Source: Calycina herbarum
Taxonomy: Eukaryota > Ascomycota > Leotiomycetes > Helotiales > Pezizellaceae
Assembly (NCBI GenBank): GCA_001414485.1
Contig: LLEY01000066.1
Coordinates: 62,001 to 126,000, forward strand
Reading direction: 5' to 3'
DNA length: 64,000 nt
The translations under genes and the position numbers were made by a program. The notes under the pieces are model-generated. The model was not told where the DNA came from. It was given only the letters and a program-made list of their open reading frames with translations, and ran no database searches. Shown here piece by piece: positions 43,691 to 57,073 of the stretch; within the stretch, counting starts at the first letter, position 1, and each line of letters starts with the position of its first letter.

Positions 43691-46600
43691 CTTTAAGTAC
43701 CTGCTTAGAAGTTTAGTTGTTATAGCTCTAGTAACCTCTATAGTAGCTAGCTTAAATACTAGTCGAGTTAACGTTATAGGAATATCTAGAAGTATAACCG
43801 GAAGAACACCTACTAGTACGTAGTTAACTAGGAACAACGATAATATTAGTATACCGGACGCCCCCGAGCTTTATAAGGTCGAAGCACTTAAATCTATTAA
43901 AGTTAAGATACTAGACACGTATTATAGGAAGCGAAAGGAACTCGACTCGTTCCTTCTCTAAATAGATATCTACTTTAACTTTAACTTTAATAAATTTAAA
44001 AGTAATTATAATTTATAAACTATCTTTGCTATCTCTTATCTTAGGGGATTAGCGTTGGAATAGGCTTAGCTATATTTAGAGAACTTCTTTAAGAATAAGA
44101 ATAAAGATAGAAAGATAGAATTAACTAAGATTATATTTAAATCTTAGAAAGGATTTAAGACAACTATTAGAAAAGTCTTTAAAGACTTCGATACGATCTA
44201 TATAGCTATATATAAGCTTTTAGAATTATACTAGACCGGATTAGTAATAGAACTCTTTTATAGAGGATTAAAAATATATATCTATAAGGAAATAGCTAAG
44301 TAGAATATATAATTCTTAACTATTATAGATATAATTAAGAAAGTTATTTAGTTAGATAACCGCTTATACGAATTTAGAAAGAGTAACTCTAGATATAGAG
44401 AAAAGAGTTAAAAGTTAGAAAAGTAGAAGTACTCTTATACTAATAAATATAGTAAGGAGGTAAACGCTATATAGAAGAAAAACTTTTTAAAGAAAGGAGG
44501 ACTTTTCTAGAAGAAGCGAAATCGTCGACGTAAGTAGAACTTATATTATAACTATAGCCTCTCTAGCTATAGAGCAAATAAGTATAGTAAGAAGAAAGAC
44601 TCTAATAGAAAGAGATAAATCAATGCTACGGTTTATAAAGAAGTAGCGTTACTTAATAAAATTAAACTTATAAACGAGGAACTCGAAGCTAGAGGATATA
44701 GTATATAAATAGAAACAGACGCTGTAGATATAATAGTAGACGTTGTATACTTATAGCTAAACGAAGGAATTAAGTTATAAGTTAGTAAAGTATAAGATAC
44801 TAATAATAATAGAGATTTATTACTTAAAGAATATTATAATATATAGTTAGAAATAGATTATAAATTACCTCTTTAGATAGAATATAAATTACTACTATTA
44901 ATAAGCTTATTAGAGTTATTAGAGTTAGAATCTAACTTATTAGAGGTAAATCCTAGAATATATAAATCTAAAGAAGGAGAAATATAGGTATTTATTAGGA
45001 CCTTTAAGAGAGGAAATAGATAGGTATATATAGAAGAATAGAAACCTGATTTCTAGAGCTTATATTCTACTTAAGGAATTAATTCTACTATCTTAACTAC
45101 TTATAAGATAGTAAGGAATAATTAAGATCGAGTAACTATAGTTAGCTCTATTAATAGCGAAGAAACTATTGAGTTTAAGGAGCTAGGACTAGAATAGATA
45201 ATACTAAACGACTACCTAGAGAAGAGAGATCTATAGAAGGTTACTGATTTAAAAGATAATATTACTAAATAGTAGTAGTATTACCTAGAGGGATTTAATA
45301 AATATAACAGATATCTAAAGTCGGATATAACTACCTATCTCTCTAGTTAAGACTATAAGTTAGAAATTAATAAGAAATATTAGGTATTAAGAGTTGAAAA
45401 AGGAGTTATAATAGTATTTAAAGGATTAGAGGACTAGCGAATATTCGGAGTTACTAAGGTAGATCTCTAGGCTAACCTAATCTAGGAATTCTACTAACCT
45501 ATAAAAGGTAAGTAGTAGACTGCTAAAACCTTATATAGAGTAACTGTTAAATAGGTTTAGTATAAACTATAAGTATTATTAGACTAGTCTATAGAAAGAC
45601 GTTTTATAGGAACACTTCTAGAACTTGAGAGAACTGTAGAAGATAGTCTAGTATACGAAGTAGCTTTTTCTAATAATAAAAAAGTAATATTCTTCTTAAG
45701 CTCTTAGAAAGGAGATAATAGAGAGAGAAGATTCGAGGTTTATTATATTAAACTAGAAAATTATACTACTATAGGAAAGTTAAACGCTATATCTAGAGAA
45801 AATTAACTTATAGTAATAGCAAAGATAAGAGGAAAGGAACTCCGAGTCTTAATTAACTCTAGAGCGATAGATAACTTTCTTTCTCTAGTAGCTTAGAAGA
45901 AGCTAAACGTCTTAATTAAAGGTATAAGGCCTTACTACTTAGAAGTAGTTAATAGAACAGACGTTGTATACTAGGATAGAATTATTAATTAGTAAACTAT
46001 TCTAATAAAGATTACTATTAAAGGACACTACTTAGATATATAATTCGATATTATTAAAATAGAGAATAAGGAAGCGATACTTAGTATACTATAGATTTAA
46101 AAATATAATCTAGATATTAACTAGAAGGCTTAGAAAATAACCTTTAGTTAATATAATTACGTAGGTTTGTAATTATAACTATAAGACTAGAACGAGGTTA
46201 GCGCTACCTCTTCTAAGACACTAGAACACCTTGTCTAAGGTCTTCTATAGGTTAGTAAGACAGCTGATAACGAAATACCTATATAGTATAGAGAATTTAA
46301 GGCTTTATTTAAAAACCTAGAAGACTTATAAGCTTTGCTAGAACATTGCTTATAGGATTATAAGATTAAATTAAAAGAGAGTTATTACCTCTTAAAGTAA
46401 AAGCTTTAGTTATATAACTAGAAAAGCTTATAGAGAATAGAAAGTTATATAAAGGAAGGTATTAAAAAGAGATATATTAAAAGATCTAAGTTACTAATTA
46501 CCTTAAATATACTTATTATTAAGAAAAAAGATAACCTAGATAGAAGAGTATATATTAATTATAGAGAAGTAAATCATGTTATAGTTAAGGACGCTTATCT

Positions 46601-48983
46601 ACTACTACCTAGCTAATACTTATAAGATAAGTTAGATAAGGTAGTACGATTTATGAAACTAGATTAATAAAATACTTATAAACTTATATAAATAAAAGTT
46701 AGAGATAAATAGAAGATAGTATTTACTTTACTATTAAGCCTTTATAAATATATAGTTATACTATTTAGACTTTATAATATACTAGCTATATATTAGAGAT
46801 AAAATAATAATATTTTAAGAGATCTTTTAAGAGTAATAGTAATTTATTACTTAGATAATATCTTAATCTTCTTAGAAAAAGAAGAAGAATATAAGAGATA
46901 TATTAAAGAAGTTTTATAATAACTTATAAAAGTAAACTCTTAGTTAAAACTCTTAAAATACAAGTTTAAAGTAACTTAGACACTTTTTCTAAGATAGGTA
47001 TTTAGCTTAGAGAAAATAGAAATAGATCTAGTAAAAATCTAAGATATCTTAAACTAGAAGTTACTAGAGAATATAAAAGATATATAGTTCTTCTTTAGAT
47101 TTATAAACTTCTACTGTCTATTTATATAAGATTATATAAAGATTACTAAACTAATAATAGTACTAGTTAAGAAAGCTATTAAATTTATTTAGAATAAATA
47201 AGCTAAGAATGCTTTTTAAAAGATTAAAGTAAAGTTTATAGAAAAACCTATTTTATATAACTTTAATATAGAAAAACTAAGTATAATTAAAATAAACACT
47301 TTAGATATATTAATAGATATAATTCATCTATAACTAAATAGAAAAGAGAAACTTATATCTATTATATATTATTCTAAAATGTTTAACCTAGTATAATAAA
47401 ACTATAGTATCTTTAATAAAGAATTACTTACTATAGTATTAGCTTTAGAATATTAGAGGATTTATTTATAGCTAGTAAAATACTAAGTTATAATTTTATC
47501 TAACTATAAGAATCTTAAGATATTTATAATAACTAAGGAACTTATAACTAGATAGCTAGCTAGATAAGTAGAAATTTTAAGAGGGTTTAATATTATTATT
47601 CGATATATAAAAGGAACGTTAAACACTTAAGCTAATACTCTTAGCTAAAAACCTAGATATAAGAGAAATAAAGAGTATAAGAAGATTATAATCTTAAAGA
47701 CTCTTAGGAATAGAGATTTAATACCTACTATATATAAAATAGTAGTAATAAATAATATCTAGATAGATAAAATTTAGAATATATATAAGAGATATAACTA
47801 GTATATAAAAGGAAAGCTATAGGTTCCTAGTTTATACGCTAAGGAGTTTATATAAGAATACTATACTACGTCTGCTTATAGCTACTAAGGAATTTATAGA
47901 ACTCTCTAGAGAATAAGATAATACTACTATATTAATCGATTATCTATAATAGTTAAGAAAGTAATAATAGAATATAATACCTATACTAAGAATAAGACTT
48001 TCTACTATACTCTTTATAGATAGATAAACACTACTCTAATACTATAAATACCTTAGAAATTAATATCTATAAATTTTATTATTAAATTACTAAAATCTAA
48101 AGATCTAATAATAAGAGTTAAGTATAACACGATCCTAGTTATTATAGAATAACTTATAAAATATATAATTTTAGTAGTATATATAGAGTTAAGTATAGCT
48201 AAGGAATTAGTATTCGTATTCTTTAAAGAAGTAGTCTTAAGATATAGACTACTTAAAGAAATACTCTTAGATAGAAATAAGCTCTTTATCTTAAAATTTT
48301 AGATTACTCTTATAGAGCGATTAGGTACGAAAAGAAAGCTTTCTATAGCTTTCTACTCTTAGATAAATAGAGAGAACGAATATATAAACTAAGTAGTAGA
48401 GATATACCTTTATTATTATATAAACTACTAGTAAGATAACTAGGTAGAACTACTGCTTTTAACATAGTTTGCCTATAATAGTTTAGTAATAGAAATAATA
48501 CTTATTATACTAATCTATACTAACTTTAGATATAAATTATTAGTATATCGAGAACTACTGTCTATAACTATTAATAACTAACTTACTTATATTTAAGTCT
48601 TAAAAATTAAAAGTTTATATAAGAAACTTATAGAGGATTTATAGTTTATAGCTAAAAGAAATATATACTACTATAATAGACGACGTAGTTAAGAGCTAAC
48701 GTTAAAAGAGAGAGATAAAGTCTACTTAATACGAAAGAATATTAATATAAAAAGACTAAGTAATAAACTAGATTATAAAAAACTTAGACTATTTAAAATT
48801 AAATAAGTTAAGAGACTTTTAAATTATAAATTAGTACTACTAAAGATAATAAACATCTATCTAGTATTCTATATATCCTTACTCGAACTAGTACTATTAG
48901 GAGTACTACTAGCTCTATTTATAGAAATTTAACTAGTTAATCTAAATACTAAATACGAAGTTAAAAGAATTCTTAACTATAAG
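43252..48983 (+). mobile_element. gypsy element D, 5' LTR and body, 3' end missing
   Basis: A 439-bp LTR (43252-43690) starts TATTACGAATCACGTG and ends GTTTTGTTATA. The body is collinear with element A: gag (about 43.85-44.7 kb), a decayed zinc knuckle near 44525, protease (about 45.83-45.9 kb), RT with YLDN near 46855, RNase H and integrase (to about 48.5 kb). It stops inside the chromodomain region at AACTATAAG, where the LTR of element B begins. In element A the same point (about 55820) continues for 0.8 kb more. No 3' remainder of D is found in the window. Confidence 0.85.
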
Positions 48984-49225
48984 TGTCAAGGGTTATACCC
49001 GTGGAATAAGTCTCGGAGTACTCCAGCGACGCATTCACGTGACCTCGCTTGGCAACGCATGGACGTAACAGAACCTTCGAGAGTACCCTTGGCAGAACCC
49101 TCTAGAAAGAGCTAACTGAGTATATAAGTTAGTAAGGACTCTGGCTTAGAAAGGACAATCGAATCTTCTTATACATAGACAGCCTCTGTAGTTCAATTCA
49201 TCAGCACTTGCTATAAGCCCTGACA
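48984..49225 (+). repeat. element B 5' LTR (242 bp)
   Basis: Starts TGTCAAGGGTTATACCCG and ends ATAAGCCCTGACA. Better preserved than its partner at 61477-61718. Confidence 0.9.
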
Positions 49226-49238
49226 TTAGATTCGATTC

Positions 49239-49400
49239 CAAGAACACATCGGGCCATTTTGACATCACTGGAACTCAAGAGCCTTTACGGTAACACTGGA
49301 ACACATCGGGCTATTTTGGCAACACTAGAACATATCGGGCCTTTACAGCAACACTGGAACTTACGGGCTATTTCACGGCATTTACGGAACTCACGGATAA
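49239..49400. repeat. degenerate ~29-bp tandem repeat in element B leader
   Basis: About five units of the form AACACATCGGGCYATTTTGG-CAACACTGG follow the 5' LTR directly; individual units vary (ATCGGGCC, ATCGGGCT, TTACGGGCT). It lies between the likely primer-binding region and gag. Function unknown. Confidence 0.65.
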
Positions 49401-49774
49401 TAGGAGAACTATAAGAAGGCGGTATACTGAATCAGCTACCTGCCTGGTTTCTATAGTATGTTTAAGAGTAGTAGAATTAGTTAATATCTGTTTAAGAGGA
49501 CGATTGTCTACGGATTACGAACGAGCAAAAGAAGGATAAGGAAGCTTACTTATAGATAGTCTACAACGATAATAAACCTAGGAAATCTCTTCCTCTACTA
49601 CTGGAATTCTACGGAGACTCGGATAAGCTAGAAGCTTAGTTATAATAAGCACGAGCTAAAATCGAAGTCGACTACTACGGATATACTAAATATGTTAAGT
49701 TTTAAGCACTTAACAGATCTCTATAGAGTAAGGCGCTCTGTAGAATAGAAGTATAAGTACGAGAATAAGGTAAG

Positions 49775-50213
49775 TGTTACGAATCACGTATAAGTATATA
49801 ATAAGTAAAGACTAGGCAGCGCTCTAATAGGTTAAGCACTATCGGAAACTCTTATAAGTAAAAAGAGGAATCCTTAGACTAGCTAAGCGATTCATAGATT
49901 TCCTTTAGTAAGAAGCATCACGTAACCTAGTCGCCTAAGTCGCCTAAGTCGCCTATCGACTAAAGCGATCAGGGCGAGCAACTAGAGCGACTAGAACAGG
50001 AGACTGCAGTTCTATATAAGACTAGCACGTCTGCTATTAGATAGGAGCTTCGTACTTAACTTTAGTTATTAATCTTATTATATTATTTAACATCTTTGAT
50101 ATAAGTAACGAGTTTACTTCTAAGTAAATAACCTAGTATATCTGTACTTCTTACCTATATACTAACCTTTAAGACTTAGTTATCTTTGTTTAGTTTATTT
50201 AAGTTTCGTTATA
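49775..50213 (+). repeat. element A 5' LTR (439 bp)
   Basis: Starts TGTTACGAATCACG, ends AGTTTCGTTATA. Contains tandem GTCGCCTAA units (near 49930-49955). Differences from the 3' LTR that I compared over the first 250 bp are all transitions. Confidence 0.9.
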
Positions 50214-50379
50214 CTTTAAGCACCTGCTTAGAAGTTTAGTTGCTATAGCCCTAGTAACTCCCGCTATAGTAGCTAGTTCGAATACTAGTCGAATCAACGT
50301 CGTAGGAATATCTAGAAGTACGACTAGAAGAACACCTGCTAGTACACAGTTAACTAGGAACGACGACAATGTTAGTATA

Positions 50380-53300
50380 CCAGACGCCCCCGAGCCTTAT
50401 AAGGTCGAAGCACTTAAATCTATTAAAGTTAAGATACTAGATACGTATTATAAGAAGCGAAAGGAACTCGACTTATTTCTTCTCTAAATAGATATCTACT
50501 TTAACTTTAACTCTAATAAGTTCAAAGGTAATTATAACTTACGAACTATCTTTGCTATCTTCTACCTTAGAGGATTAGTATTAGAATAGGCTTAGCTATA
50601 CTTAGAGGACTTCTTTAAAAATAAGAATAAAGACGGAAAGATAGAATTAACTAAGATTATATTTAAATCTTAGAGAGGATTTAAGACAACTATTAGAAAA
50701 GTCTTTAGAGACTTTAATATAATCTAAACAGCTATATATAAGCTTTTGGAATTATACTAGACTAGATTAGTAATAGATTATACTAATAAATTTTAACGTT
50801 ATAGAACGAAGTTAGAATAGGATATAATTACTCTTATAGAACTCTTTTACTAAGGATTAAAGATATATATCTATAAGAAAATAGCTAAGTAGAATATATA
50901 ATTCTTAACTATTATAGGTATAATTAAGGAAGTCGTCTAACTAGACAACTACTTATATAAATTTAAGAAGAGTAACCTTAGATACGTAGAAAAGAGCAAA
51001 GGGTTAGGAAAGTAGAAGCACTCTTATACTAATAAGCATAGTAAGGAGGTAAACGCTACGTAGAAGAAAACCTTTCTAAAGAAAGGAGGACTTTCCTAGG
51101 AGAAGCGAAATCGTCGACGTAAGTAGAACTTATATTATAATTATAGCCTTCTAGGTTATAGAGTAAATAAGTATAGTAAGACGAAGGACTCTAAAAGAAA
51201 GAAGTAAATTAATACTACTGTTTAATAATAAGTAGCTTTAACCGATTATATTAAACTTATAAATAAGGAACTTAAAGTATAAGAATATAGAACCTAGATT
51301 AAAAATAACGAAGAAATTAGTAGAGTATAAGATACTAATAATAATAGAGATCTACTCTTTAAAGACTATTATAATATATAATTAGTAATAGAATCTAAGT
51401 AACCTCTTTAAGTAGAATACGAATTACTACTATCGACTAGTTTATTAAAGATATTAGATTTATCTTCTAGTTTAGAAAGAGAAATAAAAAATAAAGACTT
51501 TAAAGTTAGAGAAACTTAGGCTTTCCTTAAAACCTTTAAACAAGGAAATCGATAAGTATATATTAATAATTAGAAACTAGATTTCTAGAGTTCTTATATA
51601 ATATAAGCAGTTAACCTAACTATATTAACAACGTATATAGTTATAAGTAATAACCCTAAAACGATAACTCTAGTTAGCTTAATTACTAGATAGAAAACTA
51701 TTAAAGAGAAGGAACTAGAATAGAAACGATAACTAGTTAAAAAACCTATCTACTCTAAAGTAGGGGATATATAGAGAATTTATAATATTTTAGATAAGAC
51801 TAGTACATAGACATAGTAAGTTCTAACGGGATTTATAGAACGAATTAAAACCCCTTTTCTTAGGACACTGCTCGAAGATATTATACTAAAGGAATTTAAG
51901 AGATATATTATAGTTATATTAATTAGAAATAATAAGTTAGTATTTAGAAAATATAACTTATAATAACTGTTTAGTATATTATTCTAAGAGTAAAGAGAAC
52001 TCGATATAACTAGATAGGCTAAGACGGAACTAGAAGAATTATACTATCTATTAGTAGAAGAACTATGGTTTATAGAAATAGTTTAGGAATTAATAATATA
52101 ATAGATATAATATAAACTAAGTCTGACTTTAGACTAGTTATTATAGAAGCGATTTAAAGGAATATTACTAGAGCCTACTAAAATAGTAGAATACTATTAG
52201 ATATATAAAGTAGTATTATTAGATAAAGAAGGAGTAGTATTCTTTCCTTAGTCCTAGATTTAAGCTATTAGAGAAAAGAATTCAAGGGACTATATATTTA
52301 AGGTTTATTATATAAAACTAGAGATAAGTATATTAGAAGCTACTTTAGATTATCTATATATAAGAGAACTTTAGTCTATAGAAGCTATTTTAGAAACTAA
52401 TTATAAATAGATCTAATATAATTATAAACAAATACTAAAACGATTTATAAGAGAAATCCTTAAAACTATAGAAATTGTAGAATATAGACTAGTATATAAG
52501 GTAGTATACGCTAATAAGGAAAGAGTGAGATTCTTTCTATAGTATAAAGACGAGGAGAGAAAGAATTATAATTAAGAAAATCGATCTTTTGAAGTCTAAT
52601 ATATTAAAGTAAAGTTAAACGCTACTTTAGAAGAAAGACAGTTAGTAATAACTATAGAAATAGGAGGAAAGAAGTTACGAGTTATAATAGACTTAGGAGT
52701 AACAGATAACTTTATCTCTCTAATAGCTTAAGAGAAGCTAAACGTTCTAATTAAAGGAATAAGACTATACTAATTAGAGGTAGTTAATAGAATAGATATT
52801 ATATATTAAAATAGAATTATTAATTAGTAAACTATCTTAATAAGAATTAATATTAAAGAATACTATTTAGATATATAATTTAATATTATTAAAATAGGAA
52901 GTAAGGAAGTAATACTTAATATACTATAGATTTAGGAATATAATCTAGAAATCGACTAAAAGGCTAGAATAATAACCTTTAGTTAATATAAATACATAGG
53001 TTTATATTTATAACTTTAAGGCTAGAACAAGGTTAGCGCTACCTCTTCTAAAGTACTAGAACACCTTGTCTAGGGTCCTCTACAGGTTAGTAAGATAGCT
53101 GATAACGAAATACCTATATAGTATAAAGAATTTAGAGCTTTATTTAAAAACTTAGAAGACTTGCGAGCCTTACTAAAACATTACTTATAAGATTATAAGA
53201 TTAAATTAAAAGAGGGTTATTACTTCTTAAAGTAGAAGCTTTAGTTATATAACTAGAAAAGTCTATAGAGAATAGAAAGTTATATAAAGGAAGGTATTAA

Positions 53301-55960
53301 GAAAGGATATATTAGAAGATCTAAGTTACTAATTACCTTAAATATACTTATTATTAAGAAAAAAGACGATCTAGATAAAAGAGTATATATTAATTACTAA
53401 GAAGTAAATCACGCTATAGTTAAGGACGCTTATCTACTACTACCTAGCTAATACTTATAAGATAAGTTAAGTAAGGTAGTATAATTTATGAAACTAGATT
53501 AATAAAACGCTTATAGACTTATATAAATAAAAGTTAGAGATAAATAAAAGATAGTATTTACTTTACTATTAGGCCTTTATAAATATATAGTTATACTATT
53601 TAGACTATATAATATACTAGTTATATATTAGAAATAAAATAATAATATTTTAAAAGATCTTCTAAAAGTAATAGTAATTTATTACTTAGATAATATCTTA
53701 ATCTTCTTAGAAAAAGAAGAAGAATATAAGAGATATATTAAAGAAGTTTTATAATAACTTATAAAAGTAAACTCTTAGTTGAAACTCTTAAAATATAAGT
53801 TTAGAGTAACTTAGACACTTTTCCTAGAATAGGTATTTAGCCTAGGAAAAATAGAAATAGATCTAGTAAAGATCTAAGACATCTTAAACTAGAAATTACT
53901 AGGGAATGTAAAAGATATATAGTCCTTTCTTAGATTTATAAACTTTTACTATCTGTTTATATAAGACTATATAAAGATTACTAAACTAATATTAGTACTA
54001 GTTAAGAAAGCTATTAGGTTTATATAGAATAAATAAGTAAAGAATGCTTTTTAGAAAATTAAAGTAAAGTTTATAGAAAAGTCTATTTTATACGATTTCG
54101 ACATAGATAAACCTAGTACGATTAAAACAGACGCCTTAGATATAGTAATAGGTATGTTTTATCTATAGCTAAATAATAAGGGAAAACTTATACCTATTAT
54201 ATATTATTCTAAAACATTTAACCTAGTATAATAAAACTATAGTATCTTTGATAAGGAACTACTTACTATAGTATTAGCTTTAGAATACTAGAGAATTTAT
54301 TTATAACTAGTAAAATACCTAGTTATAGTTTTATCTAACTACGAGAACCTTAGGATATTTACAACTACTAAGGAACTTATAATAAGACAATTAGCTAGAT
54401 AGTTAGAGATATTAAGAGGATTTAATATTATTATTCGATATATAAAAGGAACGTCGAATGCTTAAGCTAATACTCTTAGCTAGAAACCTAGATATAAGAG
54501 AAATAAGAAGTATAAAAAGATTACGATCTTAAAAACTCTTAAGAATAGAGACTTAGTACCTACTATATACGAGATAGTAGTAATAAACGATATCTAGATA
54601 GATAAAATTTAGAATATATATAAAGGTTATAACTAGTATATAAAAGGAAAATTATAGGTCCCTAGCTCGTATACTAAGGAATTTATATAAGAATACTATA
54701 CTACGCTCGCTTATAGTTACTAAGGAATTCGTAGAACTCTCTAGAGAATAAGATAATACTACTATATTAATTAGTTATCTACGATAGTTAAGGAAGTAAT
54801 AGTAGAATATAATACCTATACTAGGAATAAGGCTTCCTACTATACTCCTTATAGATAGATAAATACTACTCTAATACTATAGATACCTTAGAAATTAATA
54901 TTTATAGATTTTATTATTAAATTACTAAAATCTAAAGATCTAATAATAGGAGTTAAATATAATATAATCCTAGTTATTATAGAACGACTTATAAAGTATA
55001 TAATTCTTATAGTATATATAGAGTTAAGTATAGCTAAGGAACTAGTATTTATATTCCTTAGAGAAGTAGTCTTAAGATATAGACTACTAGAAGAAATACT
55101 CTTAGATAAAGATAAGCTCTTTACCTTAAAATTTTAAATTACTCTTATAAAACGATTAGGTATAAAAAGAAAGCTTTCTATAGCTTTCTACTCTTAGATA
55201 AATAAAGGAAACGAATAGATGAATTAAGTAGTTAAAACATACCTTTATTATTATATAAACTACTAGTAAGATAACTAGGTAGAACTACTACCCTTAGTAT
55301 AGTTCGCTTATAATAGTTTAGTAATAGAAATAACACTTATTATACTATTCTATACTAATTTTAGGTATAAATTAACAGCGTATTAAGAACTACTATCTAC
55401 GACTATCGACAACTAACTTACTCGTGTTTATGTCTTAAAAATCAAGAGTTTATATAAAGAACTTATAAAGGACTTATAATTTATAGTAGAAAGAAACACG
55501 TACTACTATAATAAACGACGTAGTTAGGAGCTAATACTAAAAGAGGGGGATAAAGTCTACTTAGTATAGAAAAATATTAATATAAAAAGACTAAGTAATA
55601 AACTAGATTATAAAAAACTTAAACTATTTAAAGTTAAATAAGTTAAAAGACCTTTAAATTATAAATTAGTATTACTAAGGATAATAAACATCTACCTAGT
55701 ATTTTATATATCCTTACTTAGACTAGTACTACTAGGAGCACTACTAGCTCTATTTATAGAAATTTAACTAGTTAATCTAAACGTTAAATACGAGGTTAAA
55801 AGGATTCTTAACTATAAGATTATTAGAGATAAGATTAAGTATTTAATTAAATAGTTAGATTACCTATACTTAGAGAATACTTAGGAACCTAGAAGAAATA
55901 TTAACTAGTACTTAGAGGAATTGTAGGACTTCTATTATCGAAACCTAGGGTTACCTATAT
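50380..55960 (+). pseudogene. element A gag-pol relic with chromodomain
   Basis: Decayed gag, protease, RT, RNase H, integrase and chromodomain in one direction, as listed for element A. Stops occur mainly as TAG and TAA where CAG, CAA or TGG would be expected from the family, the pattern expected of RIP. No product is possible. Confidence 0.85.
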
Positions 55961-56629
55961 CGGGTAATTAATAGAGAAGGCTTTAAAGAAACTAGGATTA
56001 AGACCTAGGTTAAAAGCAGGGTTAGAAGTAGTAGAGGTAGAGTAGGCGGCTAGCCTAGCAGCCTCCTCTCTCCTTTCCTTCTCTTCTTTTTCTTTTTCCT
56101 CCTTCTCCTTAGCCTTATCTAGCTTCTAAAGAGTACTAAGTCTTTAACAAAGTATCTGTTGTTCTTGTTTATTAAGAAGACGTTACTATACTCGAAGACA
56201 GAGAACTTTCGACATTACTTCCTACTAGGCCTAAAAGGCCTTTTCTTAGGCCTAATAGGCCGTCTCCTCCTCGACCTATAGATAGCGTTTCTATATATTA
56301 AGAGATTCCTATTTAAAAGTTAAAGGTATTCGATTTTACTTCTTAATATTATAAGTTTTACCTTTCCTAGTATATTTAGAACATTTCTTACCCTTAGTAA
56401 TAGATATATATCAACGGCCGGACGTAGAGGTAAGATAACAAGTATAGGGCGACATTTCAAATCTTACTCGATTAATATAGAGGGTATTATTAATACGATT
56501 TTATTTTAGTTTATCTTTTATAGATAGTGTTATTAAAAACATTATAGTAAGAGAAGGCCGATAGCCTTCTAATAGTATTTCTTAGGTCGTACTTAAGCGT
56601 AGGGACACGCTAGGCTAAGAAGGGGATAG

Positions 56630-57068
56630 TATTACAAATCACGTATAAGTATATAATAAGTGAAGACTAGGCGGCGCTCTAATAGGTTAAGTACTATCGG
56701 AAACTCTTATAAGCAAAAAGAGGAATCCTTAGACTAGCTAAGCGATTCATAGATTTCCTTTGGTAAGAAGCATCACGTGACCTAGTCGCCTAAGTCGCCT
56801 AAGTCGCCTGTCGACTGAAGTAATCAGGGCGAGCAACTAGAGCGACTGGAACGGGAGACTATAGTTCTATATAAGACTAGCACGTCTGCTATTAGATAGG
56901 AGCTTCGTACTTAACTTTAGTTATTAATCTTATTATATTATTTAACATCTTTAATATAAGTAACGAGTTCACTTCTAAGTAAACAACCCGGCGTATCTGT
57001 ACTTCTTACCTATATACTAACCTTCGAGACTTAGTTATCTTTGTTTAGTTCGTTTGAGTTTCGTTATA
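56630..57068 (+). repeat. element A 3' LTR (439 bp)
   Basis: Starts TATTACAAATCACG, ends AGTTTCGTTATA, directly followed by the duplicated GTAAG. Confidence 0.9.
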
Positions 57069-57073
57069 GTAAG

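Larger units (their letters stand above)
49775..57068 (+). mobile_element. gypsy (chromovirus-type) element A, complete, nested in element B
   Basis: A 7294-bp element with two 439-bp LTRs and a 5-bp duplication GTAAG (49770-49774 and 57069-57073). A polypurine tract (AAGAAGGGGATAG) abuts the 3' LTR. Body remnants in plus-strand order: gag (about 50.38-51.2 kb), decayed CCHC knuckle (near 51130, Cys to Tyr), protease (VIIDLGVTDNFISL near 52690), RT (RVYINY near 53385; YYLDNILIF near 53680 with Asp to Asn), RNase H (to about 54.5 kb), integrase (about 54.7-55.4 kb) and a chromodomain (about 55790-55930: KIIRDKIKYLIK, then ENT-EPR). Order RT-RNase H-integrase defines Ty3/gypsy; the 3' chromodomain marks a chromovirus. 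All frames are broken by stops. Confidence 0.9.

Noticed and set aside
43200..49000. CACGTG/TCACGTGA palindromes in the LTRs as regulatory sites of host genes
   Set aside because: They are part of the repeated LTR sequence and far from any intact gene; any function would concern the transposon only.
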